The translations under genes were made by a program, and so were the position numbers. The notes below the pieces were generated by a model. It saw only the letters and a program-made list of their open reading frames with translations, had not been told where the DNA came from and did no database searches. A DNA stretch of 64,000 nucleotides, taken from positions 248,001 to 312,000 of the forward strand of contig NZ_VZOT01000005.1 of assembly GCF_008801935.1 (NCBI RefSeq), read 5' to 3'. Positions 1 to 11,449 of this stretch are shown in pieces (the first letter of the stretch is position 1; every line of letters begins with the position of its first letter). The DNA comes from Comamonas kerstersii. Its GTDB lineage: Bacteria > Pseudomonadota > Gammaproteobacteria > Burkholderiales > Burkholderiaceae_C.

Positions 1-879
1 GGTGGCCACCATCACCACCCCTTCTTCGCGCAGAAAACGGTTCTGGTGCAGCTGGCGCACATCGGAGGGCAGGCCCGCGTGGTAGGGCAGGGCGTGAATG
101 CCGTTGTCCTGCAGTGTCTTGGCCAGCTCCTCCACGCGGCGGCGCGAGAGGCAATAGACCACGCCTGCATCGCCCTCGTGCTCGTGCTTGATGAAGCGCA
201 GCAGCTGGTTGGTGACGTCTTTTTTCTCGACGATGGTGTAGCGGATGTTGGGCCGGTCAAAGCTGCTGATGAACTGCTCGGCCTGCTCCAGATGCAGCCG
301 TTCCACGATGTCAGCGCGGGTGAGGCTGTCTGCCGTTGCCGTCAGGGCAATGCGCGGCACGCCCACATAGCGCTCGTGCAGCACGGAAAGCGCGTGGTAT
401 TCAGGGCGGAAGTCATGGCCCCACTGGCTGACGCAGTGCGCCTCGTCAATCGCAAACAGGCTCAGCTGGCCGTTGGCATGCAGGTCGTCCAGCAGCCCCA
501 GAAAACGCGGCGTGACCAGGCGTTCAGGCGCCACATACAGCAGCGTGAGCTGGCCGCTTTGCATCTGCCACTCCACATCCTGCGCCTGTGCCCAGTCGAG
601 GGAGGAGTTCAGAAAGGCGGCCTTGACCCCGGCTTCATGCAGCGCACCGACCTGGTCGTGCATGAGGGCAATCAGGGGCGAGACCACAATGGTCACGCCA
701 TAGCCCTGCTGCTGGCGCACGATGGCGGGAATCTGGTAGCACAGGCTTTTGCCGCCGCCTGTGGGCATGAGCACCAGGGCGTCGCCACCGGCTGCGACAT
801 GCTCAATGATGGCCTGCTGCGGCCCACGGAAGGCCTCGTAGCCAAAAACATCTTGCAAAACGGTGTGGGCGGGGGACAA
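1..879 (-). CDS. recQ: RecQ-family ATP-dependent DNA helicase, 5' part only
   Basis: RecQ helicases are ATP-driven 3'-5' DNA unwinding enzymes used in recombination repair. The visible 293 residues hold the first RecA-like domain: a Q-motif-like [10 protein letters not shown] near 12-21, Walker A PTGGGKS at 39-45, the DEAH box at 145-148 followed by [10 protein letters not shown], and a TATA motif. They also hold the start of the second domain, ending in VAT at the window edge. The C-terminal RQC and HRDC regions lie outside. I see no in-frame ATG. A TTG at 877-879 sits six bases after AGGAAG and is the best start, but the exact start is uncertain. The next gene upstream is divergent. Confidence 0.9.
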   Translation of the reverse strand, partial: MSPAHTVLQDVFGYEAFRGPQQAIIEHVAAGGDALVLMPTGGGKSLCYQIPAIVRQQQGYGVTIVVSPLIALMHDQVGALHEAGVKAAFLNSSLDWAQAQDVEWQMQSGQLTLLYVAPERLVTPRFLGLLDDLHANGQLSLFAIDEAHCVSQWGHDFRPEYHALSVLHERYVGVPRIALTATADSLTRADIVERLHLEQAEQFISSFDRPNIRYTIVEKKDVTNQLLRFIKHEHEGDAGVVYCLSRRRVEELAKTLQDNGIHALPYHAGLPSDVRQLHQNRFLREEGVVMVAT

Positions 880-1068
880 AGGCAGCTTCCTGATCAGGTG
901 CGGGAAAACCGCATATTGTGCGCTGCAAGCCTGCGTTCTGGCACGCAAGTCCCCAAGTCCCAGGTGCGGCGCAGGATGTATGGGGTGCGGCCTGCCGCTG
1001 TCACCGAGCCAACAGCGTGGGTCCGCCACTGGCTGCATCATGCTGCCCTGTTGCTTTGGAGGTATGAC

Positions 1069-1515
1069 ATGTCAATCTGGCGTAAACCTGTGACGCTGGC
1101 GCAGCTGAATGCAAGCGCCGCCGATACGGCCGTACAGCATCTGGGGATTGAGATTACGGAGCTGGGGCCGGACTATCTGACGGGCCGCGTACCCGTAGAC
1201 CACCGCACCAGGCAGCCCTTTGGGCTGCTGCACGGTGGCGTCAGCGTGGTGCTGGCGGAAACCCTGGGCTCCATGGCGGCCTACTACGCCGCACCTGAAG
1301 GGCACAAGGCGGTGGGGCTGGACATCAACGCCAATCACCTGCGCGCGGTGCGCAGCGGCTGGGTGACGGGCACGGCCAGGCCCGTGCACATTGGCAAAAC
1401 CACCCAGGTCTGGCAGATCGACATGGTGGACGAAGCAGGGCGGCCCAGCTGCGTCTCGCGCATCACCATGGCGATTCTGGCTCCGCAAGCAGTGGATCAG
1501 ACGGTCTCTGTGTAA
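1069..1515 (+). CDS. PaaI-like hotdog-fold thioesterase
   Basis: This 148-residue protein belongs to the hotdog thioesterase family (PaaI/YdiI/MenI type), which hydrolyses acyl- or aroyl-CoA esters in the cytoplasm. The region [16 protein letters not shown] near residues 53-68 is the typical family segment with a catalytic Glu. The C-terminal half carries the expected [11 protein letters not shown] and GKTTQVWQI strands. The start is ATG 1069 because GGAGG lies just upstream (1058-1062). The 3' end overlaps the end of the convergent racemase gene by 19 bases. The CoA substrate cannot be told from sequence. Confidence 0.88.
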   Translation: MSIWRKPVTLAQLNASAADTAVQHLGIEITELGPDYLTGRVPVDHRTRQPFGLLHGGVSVVLAETLGSMAAYYAAPEGHKAVGLDINANHLRAVRSGWVTGTARPVHIGKTTQVWQIDMVDEAGRPSCVSRITMAILAPQAVDQTVSV

Positions 1516-2258
1516 GCCTGGGCTGCCAGCGCCTGGGCAAGGATCCAGGCAGGGTCTATGAGCCGGGCGCCTTGCGCCTGCGGCGCCTGTGGCAGGGCCA
1601 GTGGAATTTCCGTGCATGCCATGAGCACAGGGATATCAGTGCCGTGGCGGCTTTGCATGTCCTGTAGCACCTGCCCAAAGCATTGCATGGCCAGAGCGGT
1701 ATCACCGCGCTTGACGCCGTCATAGATACCTTGCATGAGCAGGGTAATGCCCGCTGCATCAGGCTGCAGCGCTTTGATGCCGTGGCAGAGCAGTGCGGCG
1801 TCGTACAGCCCCGTCTGGTAGGTGCCTGCGGTGGCCAGCACGATGGCACATTGCATACCCTGCTGCTGCAGGTGCCGGGCCGTTTCTTCGGCAATGTGCA
1901 GGATGCGCAGCTGCGGAAACAGCGCCTGCAGCTGTGCATGCCAGACATGGGCGGTATTGCAGGCCACGGCCACGCTGCATACGCCCAGTGCCGCCAGTCG
2001 CCCAACCCCTTGCAGCATGTAGGGGGCTGGTCCATGCGGCGCCTGTGGACTGGTACGCAGTGCCTCGGTGCGATCGGGCACCGGCATCTGCACCAGCCAG
2101 TGTTCGGGAAAAGCCTGATCATTGACCGGGTGATTATGAGCGCGCAGATGGTTGCTACAGGCCTCGACAAACAGGCGCACAAAATCGGCGCCTGCGGCCG
2201 GGCCCATGCCTCCCAGAATGCCCACTGCACGCGGTGGGCGGCGAAACACATTGGTCAT
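1497..2258 (-). CDS. Aspartate/glutamate racemase family protein
   Basis: This 253-residue cytoplasmic protein is of the Asp/Glu racemase superfamily, which interconverts L and D amino acids by two-cysteine acid-base catalysis without cofactor. Both catalytic cysteines are visible, in VACNTAH (first half) and MACTEIPL (second half). The N-terminus has the family signature GILGGMGPAAG. The gene starts two bases after the stop of the upstream Glu/Asp-type binding protein, so the two very probably form one transcript. With a D-amino-acid dehydrogenase diverging nearby, a role in using D- or L-Asp/Glu is plausible. Substrate choice is inferred, not shown. Confidence 0.88.
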   Translation of the reverse strand: MTNVFRRPPRAVGILGGMGPAAGADFVRLFVEACSNHLRAHNHPVNDQAFPEHWLVQMPVPDRTEALRTSPQAPHGPAPYMLQGVGRLAALGVCSVAVACNTAHVWHAQLQALFPQLRILHIAEETARHLQQQGMQCAIVLATAGTYQTGLYDAALLCHGIKALQPDAAGITLLMQGIYDGVKRGDTALAMQCFGQVLQDMQSRHGTDIPVLMACTEIPLALPQAPQAQGARLIDPAWILAQALAAQAYTETV

Positions 2259-2260
2259 GC

Positions 2261-3142
2261 TCAGAACGCGGGCTTGTCGCTCAGCTCCACCAGGTTCTGC
2301 TTGAGCTGCTCCGACATGGGCAGGTTCAGTGCCATGTTGGACGGAGGAATGGGCTGCACGAACCACTTGTCGTACAGCTGGGTGAACTGGCCGGTCTTCA
2401 TCATGTCGCTGATCACGCCATCGACCAGTGCCTTGAACTTCGGATCGTTTTTGCGCAGCATGCAGGCATAGGGCTCGACCTGTAGGGCATCGCCCACGAC
2501 TTCGTAGTCGCCGGGATTCTTGGCATTGGCAATCAGGCCATAGAGCAGGATGTCATCCATCGCAAATGCACTGGCACGGTCGCTTTCCAGCAGCAGAAAA
2601 GCGTCCGAGTGGTCCTTGGGGTGGACCATGTCAATGCCCCAGTTGTTTTCGGCGTTGGCCTTGCGCATGACCTGCAAGTTGGTGGTGCCCGAGGTCACGG
2701 CCACGGTTTTGCCCTTAAGGTCGCTGTAGTTCTTGATGCCGGAGCTCTTCTTCACCAACAGGCGGGTGCCGGTGTAGAAGTGGTTGATGGCGAAATCCAC
2801 ATCCTTGCCGCGCGTGGTGTTGTTGGTGGTCGAGCCGCATTCGAGGTCGATCGTGCCATTGGTCAGCAGCGGAATGCGGTTCTGCGACGTGACAGCCTGC
2901 CAGTTGACCTTGATGTCGTTTTTGCCCGTGGCTTTCTTGACCGCTTCCACCACGGCATTGCTGATGTCCACGGAAATTCCAGCTGGCTTGCTCTGGTTCA
3001 GATAGCTGAAGGGCACCGAAGACTCGCGATAAGCCAAGGTGATCTGGCCGCTTTGGGCCACCTTGTCCAAGGTGTCAGCATGGGCGCTGGCCAGACAGGC
3101 TAGGGACAGGGCTGCGTAGAGAACCGTGGTGCGGACTTGCAT
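2261..3142 (-). CDS. gltI: Glutamate/aspartate-type ABC transporter periplasmic binding protein
   Basis: Periplasmic receptor of the polar amino acid ABC family, 293 residues. A signal peptide ends near SAHA-DTLD (residues 16-25). The body follows GltI closely: ITLAYRESSVPFSYL, GKNDIKVNWQAVTSQNRIPLL, DLECGSTTNNTTR and a C-terminal YDKWFVQPIPP. The start at ATG 3142 was chosen because AAGGAG lies six bases before it; an ATG six bases earlier directly abuts that site. No permease or ATPase gene is adjacent, so this receptor must use a transporter encoded elsewhere. It is the first gene of a two-gene unit with the racemase. Confidence 0.9.
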   Translation of the reverse strand: MQVRTTVLYAALSLACLASAHADTLDKVAQSGQITLAYRESSVPFSYLNQSKPAGISVDISNAVVEAVKKATGKNDIKVNWQAVTSQNRIPLLTNGTIDLECGSTTNNTTRGKDVDFAINHFYTGTRLLVKKSSGIKNYSDLKGKTVAVTSGTTNLQVMRKANAENNWGIDMVHPKDHSDAFLLLESDRASAFAMDDILLYGLIANAKNPGDYEVVGDALQVEPYACMLRKNDPKFKALVDGVISDMMKTGQFTQLYDKWFVQPIPPSNMALNLPMSEQLKQNLVELSDKPAF

Positions 3143-3305
3143 GTGCATCTCCTTCGAAAGAACTGATGGGGTGAGGCCAGTGTAGGAAGCAGATTTCGGC
3201 TGTGGCGATGCCAATCACAGGTCCGTCCATGCCATTTTTTTATGCCTTGTCTAGGTTTTCACCAGTAGGGTGCGTGGCTTGCTGAAAAGCGGTGCGGTGT
3301 GCGCC

Positions 3306-3334
3306 GTTTATGGACATGGGGTTTACCCATAAAC
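3306..3334. promoter_or_regulatory. Inverted repeat, candidate operator upstream of dadA-like gene
   Basis: GTTTATGG (3306-3313) and CCATAAAC (3327-3334) are perfect 8-base arms around a 13-base spacer. They lie in the gap between the divergent gltI-like and dadA-like genes. A LysR gene sits at the far end of dadA, so this could be its binding site. That link is inference. Confidence 0.4.
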
Positions 3335-3413
3335 CACGGGCATACCCCTGCAAACAAATGCCATGCGTCAGGGGCGTTGGCAGTTCTACAGTGACGGCAG
3401 ATGGAGAACACCA

Positions 3414-4640
3414 ATGCATGTATGTGTGATAGGAGCCGGCATCGTCGGTCTGGCCAGCGGGTATGCGCTGCAGCAGGCCGGGTATGAAGTTAGCCTGGTG
3501 GAGCGGGCCGAGGCACCTGCTATGGGTGCCAGTGGTGGCAATGGCGCGCAGCTGAGCTATGCCTATGTGCAGCCTCTCGCTGATCCCGGCATCTGGGCCA
3601 GTTTGCCCAAGCTGCTGCTCGACAAAACCTCACCGCTGCACATGCGCTGGCAGCTGGACCCGCACCAGTGGTCCTGGCTGCTGCAGTTTCTGGGGGCCTG
3701 CAATGCTGCCTCCTCGCGCGCCACCACGCAAAGCCTGTTGACGCTGGCTGCGCAAAGCCGCGCTGCGCTCGAAGCGACCCTGCAGCGCGAGCAGCTGAAC
3801 TGCGACTTTCACACGCCCGGCAAGCTGGTGCTGCAGAGCACACAGGTGGGGCTCGATGGTGCGGCGCGCCAGCTGCAGCTGCAGGCTCAGCTGGGCGGGC
3901 CTCAGCAGCACATGGTCGATGCGGCAGAAGTGGCACGCCTGGAGCCGGCGCTGCAGCACTATGTGTCCCAGATTGCCGGTGCGGTCTATACGCCCAGCGA
4001 ATGCGCGATTGACTGCCGCAAGCTGTGTGAGGCGCTGCTGGCTCTGCTGCGACAACGTGGTGCACAAGTGCTGCTGGGGTGTGAGGTGCAGCAGTTCCAG
4101 ACGCAGGGCAGTCGCATCACGGGCGTGCAGACCACGCGGGGTGTGCACCAGGCCGATCACTTTGTGCTCGCCGGGGGATGGGAAAGTGTGCCACTCGCGC
4201 GCCAGCTGGGCGTGAAGCGGTTGCCGGTCTATCCGCTCAAGGGCTACAGCCTCACCCTCGATGCCGGTACTGCGGCAGAGCAGCTGCCGCGCGTGAGCGT
4301 GACCGACAGCAGCCGCAAGGTGGTGTTTGCGCGCATTGGCGAGCGTCTGCGCGTGGCGGGCATGGTGGAAATCGTCGGGGCCGACCGCGCCCTGCATCTG
4401 GACCGGATTGAGCGTCTGCGTGAGGCCACGCACCAGGTGTTTCCGCAGCTGGATATTCCGGACGATCTGCAGCCCTGGACCGGCATGCGTCCGGCCACGC
4501 CCACGGGGTTGCCCATCACAGGCCGCATGCCTGGGGGGCCGCAGAACCTGTGGTTGCAGACGGGCCATGGGGCGTTGGGGCTGACGCTGGCCTTTGGCTC
4601 GGCACAGCGACTGCTGGAGGCCTTGGACGCAGCGTGCTAG
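3414..4640 (+). CDS. D-amino acid dehydrogenase, DadA-like FAD oxidoreductase
   Basis: A 408-residue DAO-fold flavoprotein most like DadA, which oxidises D-amino acids to 2-oxo acids and passes electrons to the respiratory chain at the inner membrane. The N-terminal FAD motif VIGAGIVGLASGYALQQAGYE (from residue 4) and the C-terminal GHGALGLTLAFGSAQ are both clear. TGMRPATPTGLPITG near residue 360 is typical of DadA. The start at ATG 3414 follows GGAG. An earlier in-frame ATG at 3363 would place an unlikely tail before the FAD motif. The stop TAG shares CTAG with the convergent LysR stop. Grouping with racemase and receptor suggests D-Asp/D-Glu or broad D-amino acid use. Confidence 0.87.
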   Translation: MHVCVIGAGIVGLASGYALQQAGYEVSLVERAEAPAMGASGGNGAQLSYAYVQPLADPGIWASLPKLLLDKTSPLHMRWQLDPHQWSWLLQFLGACNAASSRATTQSLLTLAAQSRAALEATLQREQLNCDFHTPGKLVLQSTQVGLDGAARQLQLQAQLGGPQQHMVDAAEVARLEPALQHYVSQIAGAVYTPSECAIDCRKLCEALLALLRQRGAQVLLGCEVQQFQTQGSRITGVQTTRGVHQADHFVLAGGWESVPLARQLGVKRLPVYPLKGYSLTLDAGTAAEQLPRVSVTDSSRKVVFARIGERLRVAGMVEIVGADRALHLDRIERLREATHQVFPQLDIPDDLQPWTGMRPATPTGLPITGRMPGGPQNLWLQTGHGALGLTLAFGSAQRLLEALDAAC

Positions 4641-5539
4641 CCGATCAGCTCGCGTAGCGCCTTGCGCATCTCCTGTGTCATCGCGCGTGCGAGCACGGAG
4701 CGCGGGTGCTGTGCGAGGTGCAGTGCGCTGACGGTCACCGTGATCTGTGGCAGCAGCGGCAGCACATGGACCTTGCGCCTGTCGGCGGCGGAGGCTGTGC
4801 AGCCATCCACAATGGCGACGCCCAGGCCGTATTCGGCCATGGACAGCGCCGCATGGTAGGTCTGCACCGTCACTACAGGCGACAGGCCCACCCCATGTTC
4901 GCTGCAGGCCTGGTTGATGCGCATGCCCAGCGGGTCTTTCACGTCGAGCGCGACGACGGGCAGTTCGGCCAGTGCTTCGATGGGCATGCCATGTCTGGGC
5001 ACCTTGGAGGGTGCGATCAAGCCCTTGGGGACGAGGCAGTGCATGTCCACATCGGCCAGCGGTTCGCGCTCCAGCGCAGGCAGCAGGCCCGCACTGATCA
5101 CAAAACCCACATCGGCTTCCTGCAGCAGCAGACCTGAGACGACCTGTGGCGTGTGCAGCGCCTGCACGGTGACATGCACGTTCGGGTACTGCTTGCGAAA
5201 CCCTGCGACGGCGTGGGGCACTACCTCGCGGCTGAGTGCAAACACGGTCAGCACCTGCAGTCGGTCTGTCACTTCGCCGTGTCGCAGGCCGGCGGCCAGA
5301 CGCTGCACTTCACCGAGCTGCTCGTAGAGCTTTTCGACATGGGGGAACAGGGCTGCGGCTTCGTTGGTGGGCGTGAGGCGTCCGCGCACACGCTCGAACA
5401 GCGGAAAGCCCAGCTGCAGTTCTGCATGCTGCAGCGTGCGGCTGACGGCAGGCTGTGTGACGTGCAGCAGCCGTGCGGCGGCACTGACGCTGCCGGTCTG
5501 CATCACAGCATGAAAGACTTCAATGTGTTTGAGGCGCAT
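4637..5539 (-). CDS. LysR-family transcriptional regulator
   Basis: A 300-residue LysR regulator. The helix-turn-helix lies at residues 1-60 (MRLKHIEVFHAV, SVSAAARLLHVTQPAVSRTL) and is followed by a linker helix and a periplasmic-binding-like effector domain. It is convergent with the dadA-like gene, overlapping by four bases. The likely targets are the dadA-like gene and the receptor-racemase unit, by proximity only. The effector is unknown. LysR proteins of opine and amino acid catabolism often sit beside such genes. Confidence 0.9.
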   Translation of the reverse strand: MRLKHIEVFHAVMQTGSVSAAARLLHVTQPAVSRTLQHAELQLGFPLFERVRGRLTPTNEAAALFPHVEKLYEQLGEVQRLAAGLRHGEVTDRLQVLTVFALSREVVPHAVAGFRKQYPNVHVTVQALHTPQVVSGLLLQEADVGFVISAGLLPALEREPLADVDMHCLVPKGLIAPSKVPRHGMPIEALAELPVVALDVKDPLGMRINQACSEHGVGLSPVVTVQTYHAALSMAEYGLGVAIVDGCTASAADRRKVHVLPLLPQITVTVSALHLAQHPRSVLARAMTQEMRKALRELIG

Positions 5540-5597
5540 GGCATGGGGGTCCGGCAGGGAGGTGCGGGCAGCCTCCCTGCATGCAAGAAATGCACCT

Positions 5598-5690
5598 AAA
5601 AAAGGAGCTGCTTGCGCTTGTTATATCTTGATTTCACTGTGAAATCATCTCAAAACCAAGAAAAATCAGGCGCAAGAAGCTCTGCTTTTT
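5598..5690. repeat. AGCGCT-type interspersed dyad repeat, copy 1
   Basis: Outer arms GAGCTGCTTGCGC and GCGCAAGAAGCTC enclose an inner hairpin GATTTCAC-TGTGAAATC. It is the most 5' copy of a repeat found in many gaps between genes of this window. It lies directly after the adenosyltransferase stop and may act as its terminator. Confidence 0.7.
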
Positions 5691-6264
5691 ACTTGGCCTC
5701 TTCGTCCTGCATCTTGGCCAGGCGTTCGCTCTTCCAGTAGACATCATCGCCGCCATCGACGCGGTTGAGCACGCGTGCCAGCACGAACATCAGGTCGGAC
5801 AGGCGGTTCAGATACTGACGGGGCGCTGCGCGCATGGGCTCAGACTCCTGCAGGGCGACCACGCTGCGCTCGGCGCGGCGTGCCACGGTGCGGCAGATAT
5901 GGGCCTGCGAGGCAGCGCGGGTGCCGGCGGGCAGGATGAATTCCAGCAGACGTGGCAGCTGTGCGTTGTAGTGGGCCAGGGCTTCGTCCAGGCGCAGCAG
6001 GGCGTCGTCCTTGAGCATTTCGTAGCCGGGCACGGAAATTTCGCCGCCCAGATTGAACAGCTGGTGCTGCACATCCACGAGGACGGCGCGCACATCATCT
6101 GGCAGTGCTTCGCACAGCAGCAGGCCGATGTGCGAGTTCAGCTCGTCCACATCACCCATGGCGTGGGGACGGGCGCTGTTCTTGGAAACGCGGGTGTTGT
6201 CACCCAGGCCGGTGGTGCCGTCATCACCGGTGCGGGTGGCGATTTGTGTCAGACGGTTGCCCAT
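5689..6264 (-). CDS. Cob(I)alamin adenosyltransferase, PduO type
   Basis: This enzyme transfers the adenosyl group of ATP to cob(I)alamin (or corrinoid precursors) to make adenosylcobalamin. The 191-residue protein has the PduO N-terminal ATP-binding signature TRTGDDGTTGLGDNTRVSK near residues 9-27. It also has the conserved helix segments VDELNSHIG and RRAERSVVAL, then YLNRLSDLMFVLAR. The start at ATG 6264 follows AAGGAG with five bases spacing; longer in-frame extensions read into the promoter region. A B12-dependent methionine synthase lies 2.3 kb away, but that enzyme uses methylcobalamin, so a direct link is weak. Confidence 0.92.
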   Translation of the reverse strand: MGNRLTQIATRTGDDGTTGLGDNTRVSKNSARPHAMGDVDELNSHIGLLLCEALPDDVRAVLVDVQHQLFNLGGEISVPGYEMLKDDALLRLDEALAHYNAQLPRLLEFILPAGTRAASQAHICRTVARRAERSVVALQESEPMRAAPRQYLNRLSDLMFVLARVLNRVDGGDDVYWKSERLAKMQDEEAK

Positions 6265-6430
6265 AGAAACTCCTTGTGGTCTGCGGCAACGGGGCCGTGT
6301 AAAACGGGCATTTTGCGTTACATCGCGCAGGCAGATGTTGTGCAGGGAAACAACTGGCAAAAAGCATGGACGTGCCGACGCGCAGCAGGTGCAATGCAAG
6401 CCTGTTTCACGCATTTGAAGGAGAGTCACC

Positions 6431-6778
6431 ATGGCACATCCACACCGCACATTGCACGCCTTTGATGTTCGCAGCATGCTGCTGTTTGCCAGCCTGACGC
6501 TGGGCGGCACCACAGCCCTGATGGCACAGCCCGCACCCGGTGCGGTTCTGGGCCCTGCAGAAACGGGCCGCAGCGTACCCCGCCAGAATGATGCGCAGCA
6601 AAATGCGCAAAATACTTTTCAGCGCGTTGATGTCGATGGCGACGGCTTTCTGAGCCGCGAAGAAGCGAAATCCCTGCCCGCCGTGCTGGAGCAGTTTGAG
6701 CTGTGGGACCAGGACGGGGATGGAAAAATCTCGCTGCAGGAGTTCCTCAGCGCAGCGCGGGCGCGCAGCAATCAGTAA
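6431..6778 (+). CDS. Secreted EF-hand calcium-binding protein
   Basis: A small exported protein of 115 residues. An N-terminal signal peptide (hydrophobic MLLFASLTLGGTTALMA, cleavage near AQP) precedes two EF-hand loops, DVDGDGFLSREE and DQDGDGKISLQE, each with the usual acidic ligands at loop positions 1, 3, 5 and 12. It is therefore expected to bind calcium in the periplasm. The start at 6431 follows GAAGGAG. It stands alone, divergent from the adenosyltransferase. Function beyond calcium binding is unknown. Confidence 0.85.
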   Translation: MAHPHRTLHAFDVRSMLLFASLTLGGTTALMAQPAPGAVLGPAETGRSVPRQNDAQQNAQNTFQRVDVDGDGFLSREEAKSLPAVLEQFELWDQDGDGKISLQEFLSAARARSNQ

Positions 6779-6932
6779 GCGCTGCGCTTGCAGCATTTGC
6801 AGCCAGTCGCCGTGAACGCAGCCCGTCATGCTGCGTGCTTGGCGAATGCAGCAACAGCTTTTTACGGGTGCAGCGCCTGGGGATGCGAGGGATGGGGTGC
6901 TAATCTTTGACGTTCCTTGTGAGAGCCAGAAG

Positions 6933-8342
6933 ATGAACGCATTGCACCACCCCACGCAGCTGTCCCGCCCCATTCCTCCAGCCTTTGTCGATGCCCTGCA
7001 GGCGCGCTTTGGCGCACAGTGCTCCACCGCGCAGGCCGTGCGCGAGCAGCATGGCCGCGATGAAGGCTCGATTGAGGCACCACCGCCTGTGGCCGTGGTG
7101 TATGCGCACAGCACACAGGATGTGGCGGACTGCGTCAAGCTGGCCGCCCAGCACCAGGTGCCAGTCATCCCTTATGGCGCGGGCACATCGCTGGAAGGCC
7201 ATCTGCTGGCCGTGCAGGGCGGTGTGAGCCTGGATGTCTCGCGCATGAACCAGATCATTCGCGTGAATGCCGAAGACATGACCGTGACGGTGCAGCCTGG
7301 CATTTTGCGCAAAGCCCTGAACGATGCCATCAAGGATCAGGGCCTGTTTTTCCCCATTGACCCCGGTGCTGATGCCTCCATAGGCGGCATGACTGCCACA
7401 CGCGCCAGCGGCACGAACGCCGTGCGCTACGGCACCATGCGCGAGAACGTGCTGGCGCTGGAAGTGGTGACGGCCAGCGGTGAGATCATCCGCACCGGCA
7501 ACCGCGCCAAAAAGAGCGCGGCGGGCTATGACCTGACCCGTCTGCTGGTGGGCAGCGAAGGCACGCTGGGCATCTTCACCGAAATCACGCTGCGCCTGTA
7601 CCCCTTGCCCGAGGCAGTGAGTGCTGCGGTCTGCTCCTTCAACACCGTAGCGGACGCCGTGCACACGGTGATTCAGACCATCCAGATGGGTGTGCCGATG
7701 GCACGTGTGGAGCTGGTGGATGCGGGCACGATTGCCATGGTCAACAAGCACAGCAACCTCACGCTGCGCGAAGCACCTACGCTGATGATGGAGTTCCACG
7801 GCAGCCCCAATGGCGTGAAAGAACAGGCCGAGCTGGTGCAGGACATTGCGGCAGAATTTGACGCCCAGGGTTTTGAGTGGGCCGACACCCCCGAAGAGCG
7901 CACACGCCTGTTTACCGCACGCCACAACGCCTACTTTGCCGCCATCCAGAGCCGCCCCGGCTGCCGCAGCATCACCACCGACACCTGCGTGCCCATCAGC
8001 CGTCTGGCGGACTGTTTGCTGGAATCCATGGAAGAAGCGCGGGCCAGCGCCATTCCGTTCTTTCTCGTCGGCCACGTGGGCGATGGCAACTTCCACTTCG
8101 GCTACCTGATCGACCCTGACAACGACGACGAGCGCCAGCGTGCCGAAGCGCTCAACCACGCGCTGGTGCGCCGTGCGATTGCCATGGAAGGCACCTGCAC
8201 GGGCGAGCACGGCATTGGCATCCACAAGCAGGACTTTTTGCGCGAGGAATGCGGAGAGGGGGCCATTGCCATGATGCGCGCCATCAAGCAGGCGCTGGAC
8301 CCAGAAAACATCCTCAACCCCGGCAAGATCTTTGCGCTCTGA
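6933..8342 (+). CDS. FAD-linked D-lactate dehydrogenase (LDHD/Dld type)
   Basis: A 469-residue FAD-binding PCMH-type oxidoreductase of the LDHD family, expected to oxidise D-lactate (or related D-2-hydroxy acids) to the 2-oxo acid. The PP-loop region reads VIPYGAGTSLEGH. PIDPGADASIGGMTATRASGTNAVRYGTMR and FLVGHVGDGNFH follow, and the C-terminus carries TCTGEHGIGIHK and DPENILNPGKIF. The pattern fits LDHD better than GlcD, because DPGADAS-GGM replaces the GlcD version. The start at ATG 6933 was taken over an upstream frame extension that is not conserved-looking. It precedes the SAH riboswitch-metH unit but is separated by about 240 bases. Confidence 0.88.
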   Translation: MNALHHPTQLSRPIPPAFVDALQARFGAQCSTAQAVREQHGRDEGSIEAPPPVAVVYAHSTQDVADCVKLAAQHQVPVIPYGAGTSLEGHLLAVQGGVSLDVSRMNQIIRVNAEDMTVTVQPGILRKALNDAIKDQGLFFPIDPGADASIGGMTATRASGTNAVRYGTMRENVLALEVVTASGEIIRTGNRAKKSAAGYDLTRLLVGSEGTLGIFTEITLRLYPLPEAVSAAVCSFNTVADAVHTVIQTIQMGVPMARVELVDAGTIAMVNKHSNLTLREAPTLMMEFHGSPNGVKEQAELVQDIAAEFDAQGFEWADTPEERTRLFTARHNAYFAAIQSRPGCRSITTDTCVPISRLADCLLESMEEARASAIPFFLVGHVGDGNFHFGYLIDPDNDDERQRAEALNHALVRRAIAMEGTCTGEHGIGIHKQDFLREECGEGAIAMMRAIKQALDPENILNPGKIFAL

Positions 8343-8439
8343 GCGCAAGCGAGGCGGTCTGTCTGCGTGCTTGCTGTGTACAGGCATAGTGTGAGCAGGG
8401 CGCAGCTGCAGGCAACGCACCGTAAAATTGACGCTTTTC

Positions 8440-8541
8440 GCCCCAAGGAGCGCTGCAGCAGCGAAGGCTTTCGCTGTCAGGCTTGGGGTGAACGGCTGGC
8501 ACCGCCGGGTGCAGCCGTCCCCCATTGCAACGGCGCTCACC
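8440..8541 (+). promoter_or_regulatory. SAH (S-adenosylhomocysteine) riboswitch
   Basis: The leader of metH carries the hallmarks of the SAH riboswitch. CCCCAA (8441-8446) pairs with TTGGGG (8483-8488) to form P1. The conserved AAGGAGCGCTGC (8445-8456) follows, then a P2 hairpin GCAGCGAA/TTCGCTGT and CAGGCTTGGGG. A variable stem comes next, and finally AACGGCGCTCACC (8529-8541), whose GCGCTC can pair back with GGAGCGC as the pseudoknot. Members of this class turn on methyl-cycle genes when SAH accumulates. The start codon of metH lies 41 bases downstream. The match was made by eye to the known consensus. Confidence 0.88.
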
Positions 8542-8581
8542 TGTCCCTGGCCCCTTTGTTTTTTAGATACAGGTGAGTGCA

Positions 8582-11314
<2,733 letters not shown>

Positions 11315-11339
11315 TCGCACCGCTTGCTGTATCGCACGA

Positions 11340-11363
11340 GGCCACGCAATGCGTGGCCTTTTT
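11340..11363 (+). terminator. Rho-independent terminator of metH
   Basis: GGCCACGC-AAT-GCGTGGCC hairpin followed by TTTTT, 25 bases after the metH stop. Confidence 0.9.
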
Positions 11364-11375
11364 ACATTGCATCAT

Positions 11376-11421
11376 TTGTATTTTGTAAATACAAGATATA
11401 GTTTGTATTATCAAAATACAG
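11376..11421. promoter_or_regulatory. Two HipB-type operator dyads over the hipBA promoter
   Basis: The first dyad is perfect: TTGTATTT-TGT-AAATACAA (11376-11394). The second is imperfect: TTGTATTA-TCA-AAATACAG (11403-11421). Their centres are 27 bases apart, close to two and a half helical turns. They lie 29-74 bases upstream of the hipB start, in an AT-rich promoter-like stretch. Autorepression by the HipB-HipA complex at paired operators is known for E. coli hipBA. The site sequence here differs. Confidence 0.7.
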
Positions 11422-11449
11422 CTTTTGGTCTGTATCGGCAGGAGCAGTT

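Noticed and set aside
46-1068. Plus-strand extension of the thioesterase frame back to position 46
   Set aside because: This part lies antisense to the RecQ motifs. The thioesterase starts at ATG 1069 with GGAGG upstream.
6933-8342. Call as glcD, partner of glcE-glcF
   Set aside because: DPGADASIGGM and FLVGHVGDGNFH match LDHD better than GlcD, and the gene is 28 kb from glcE.
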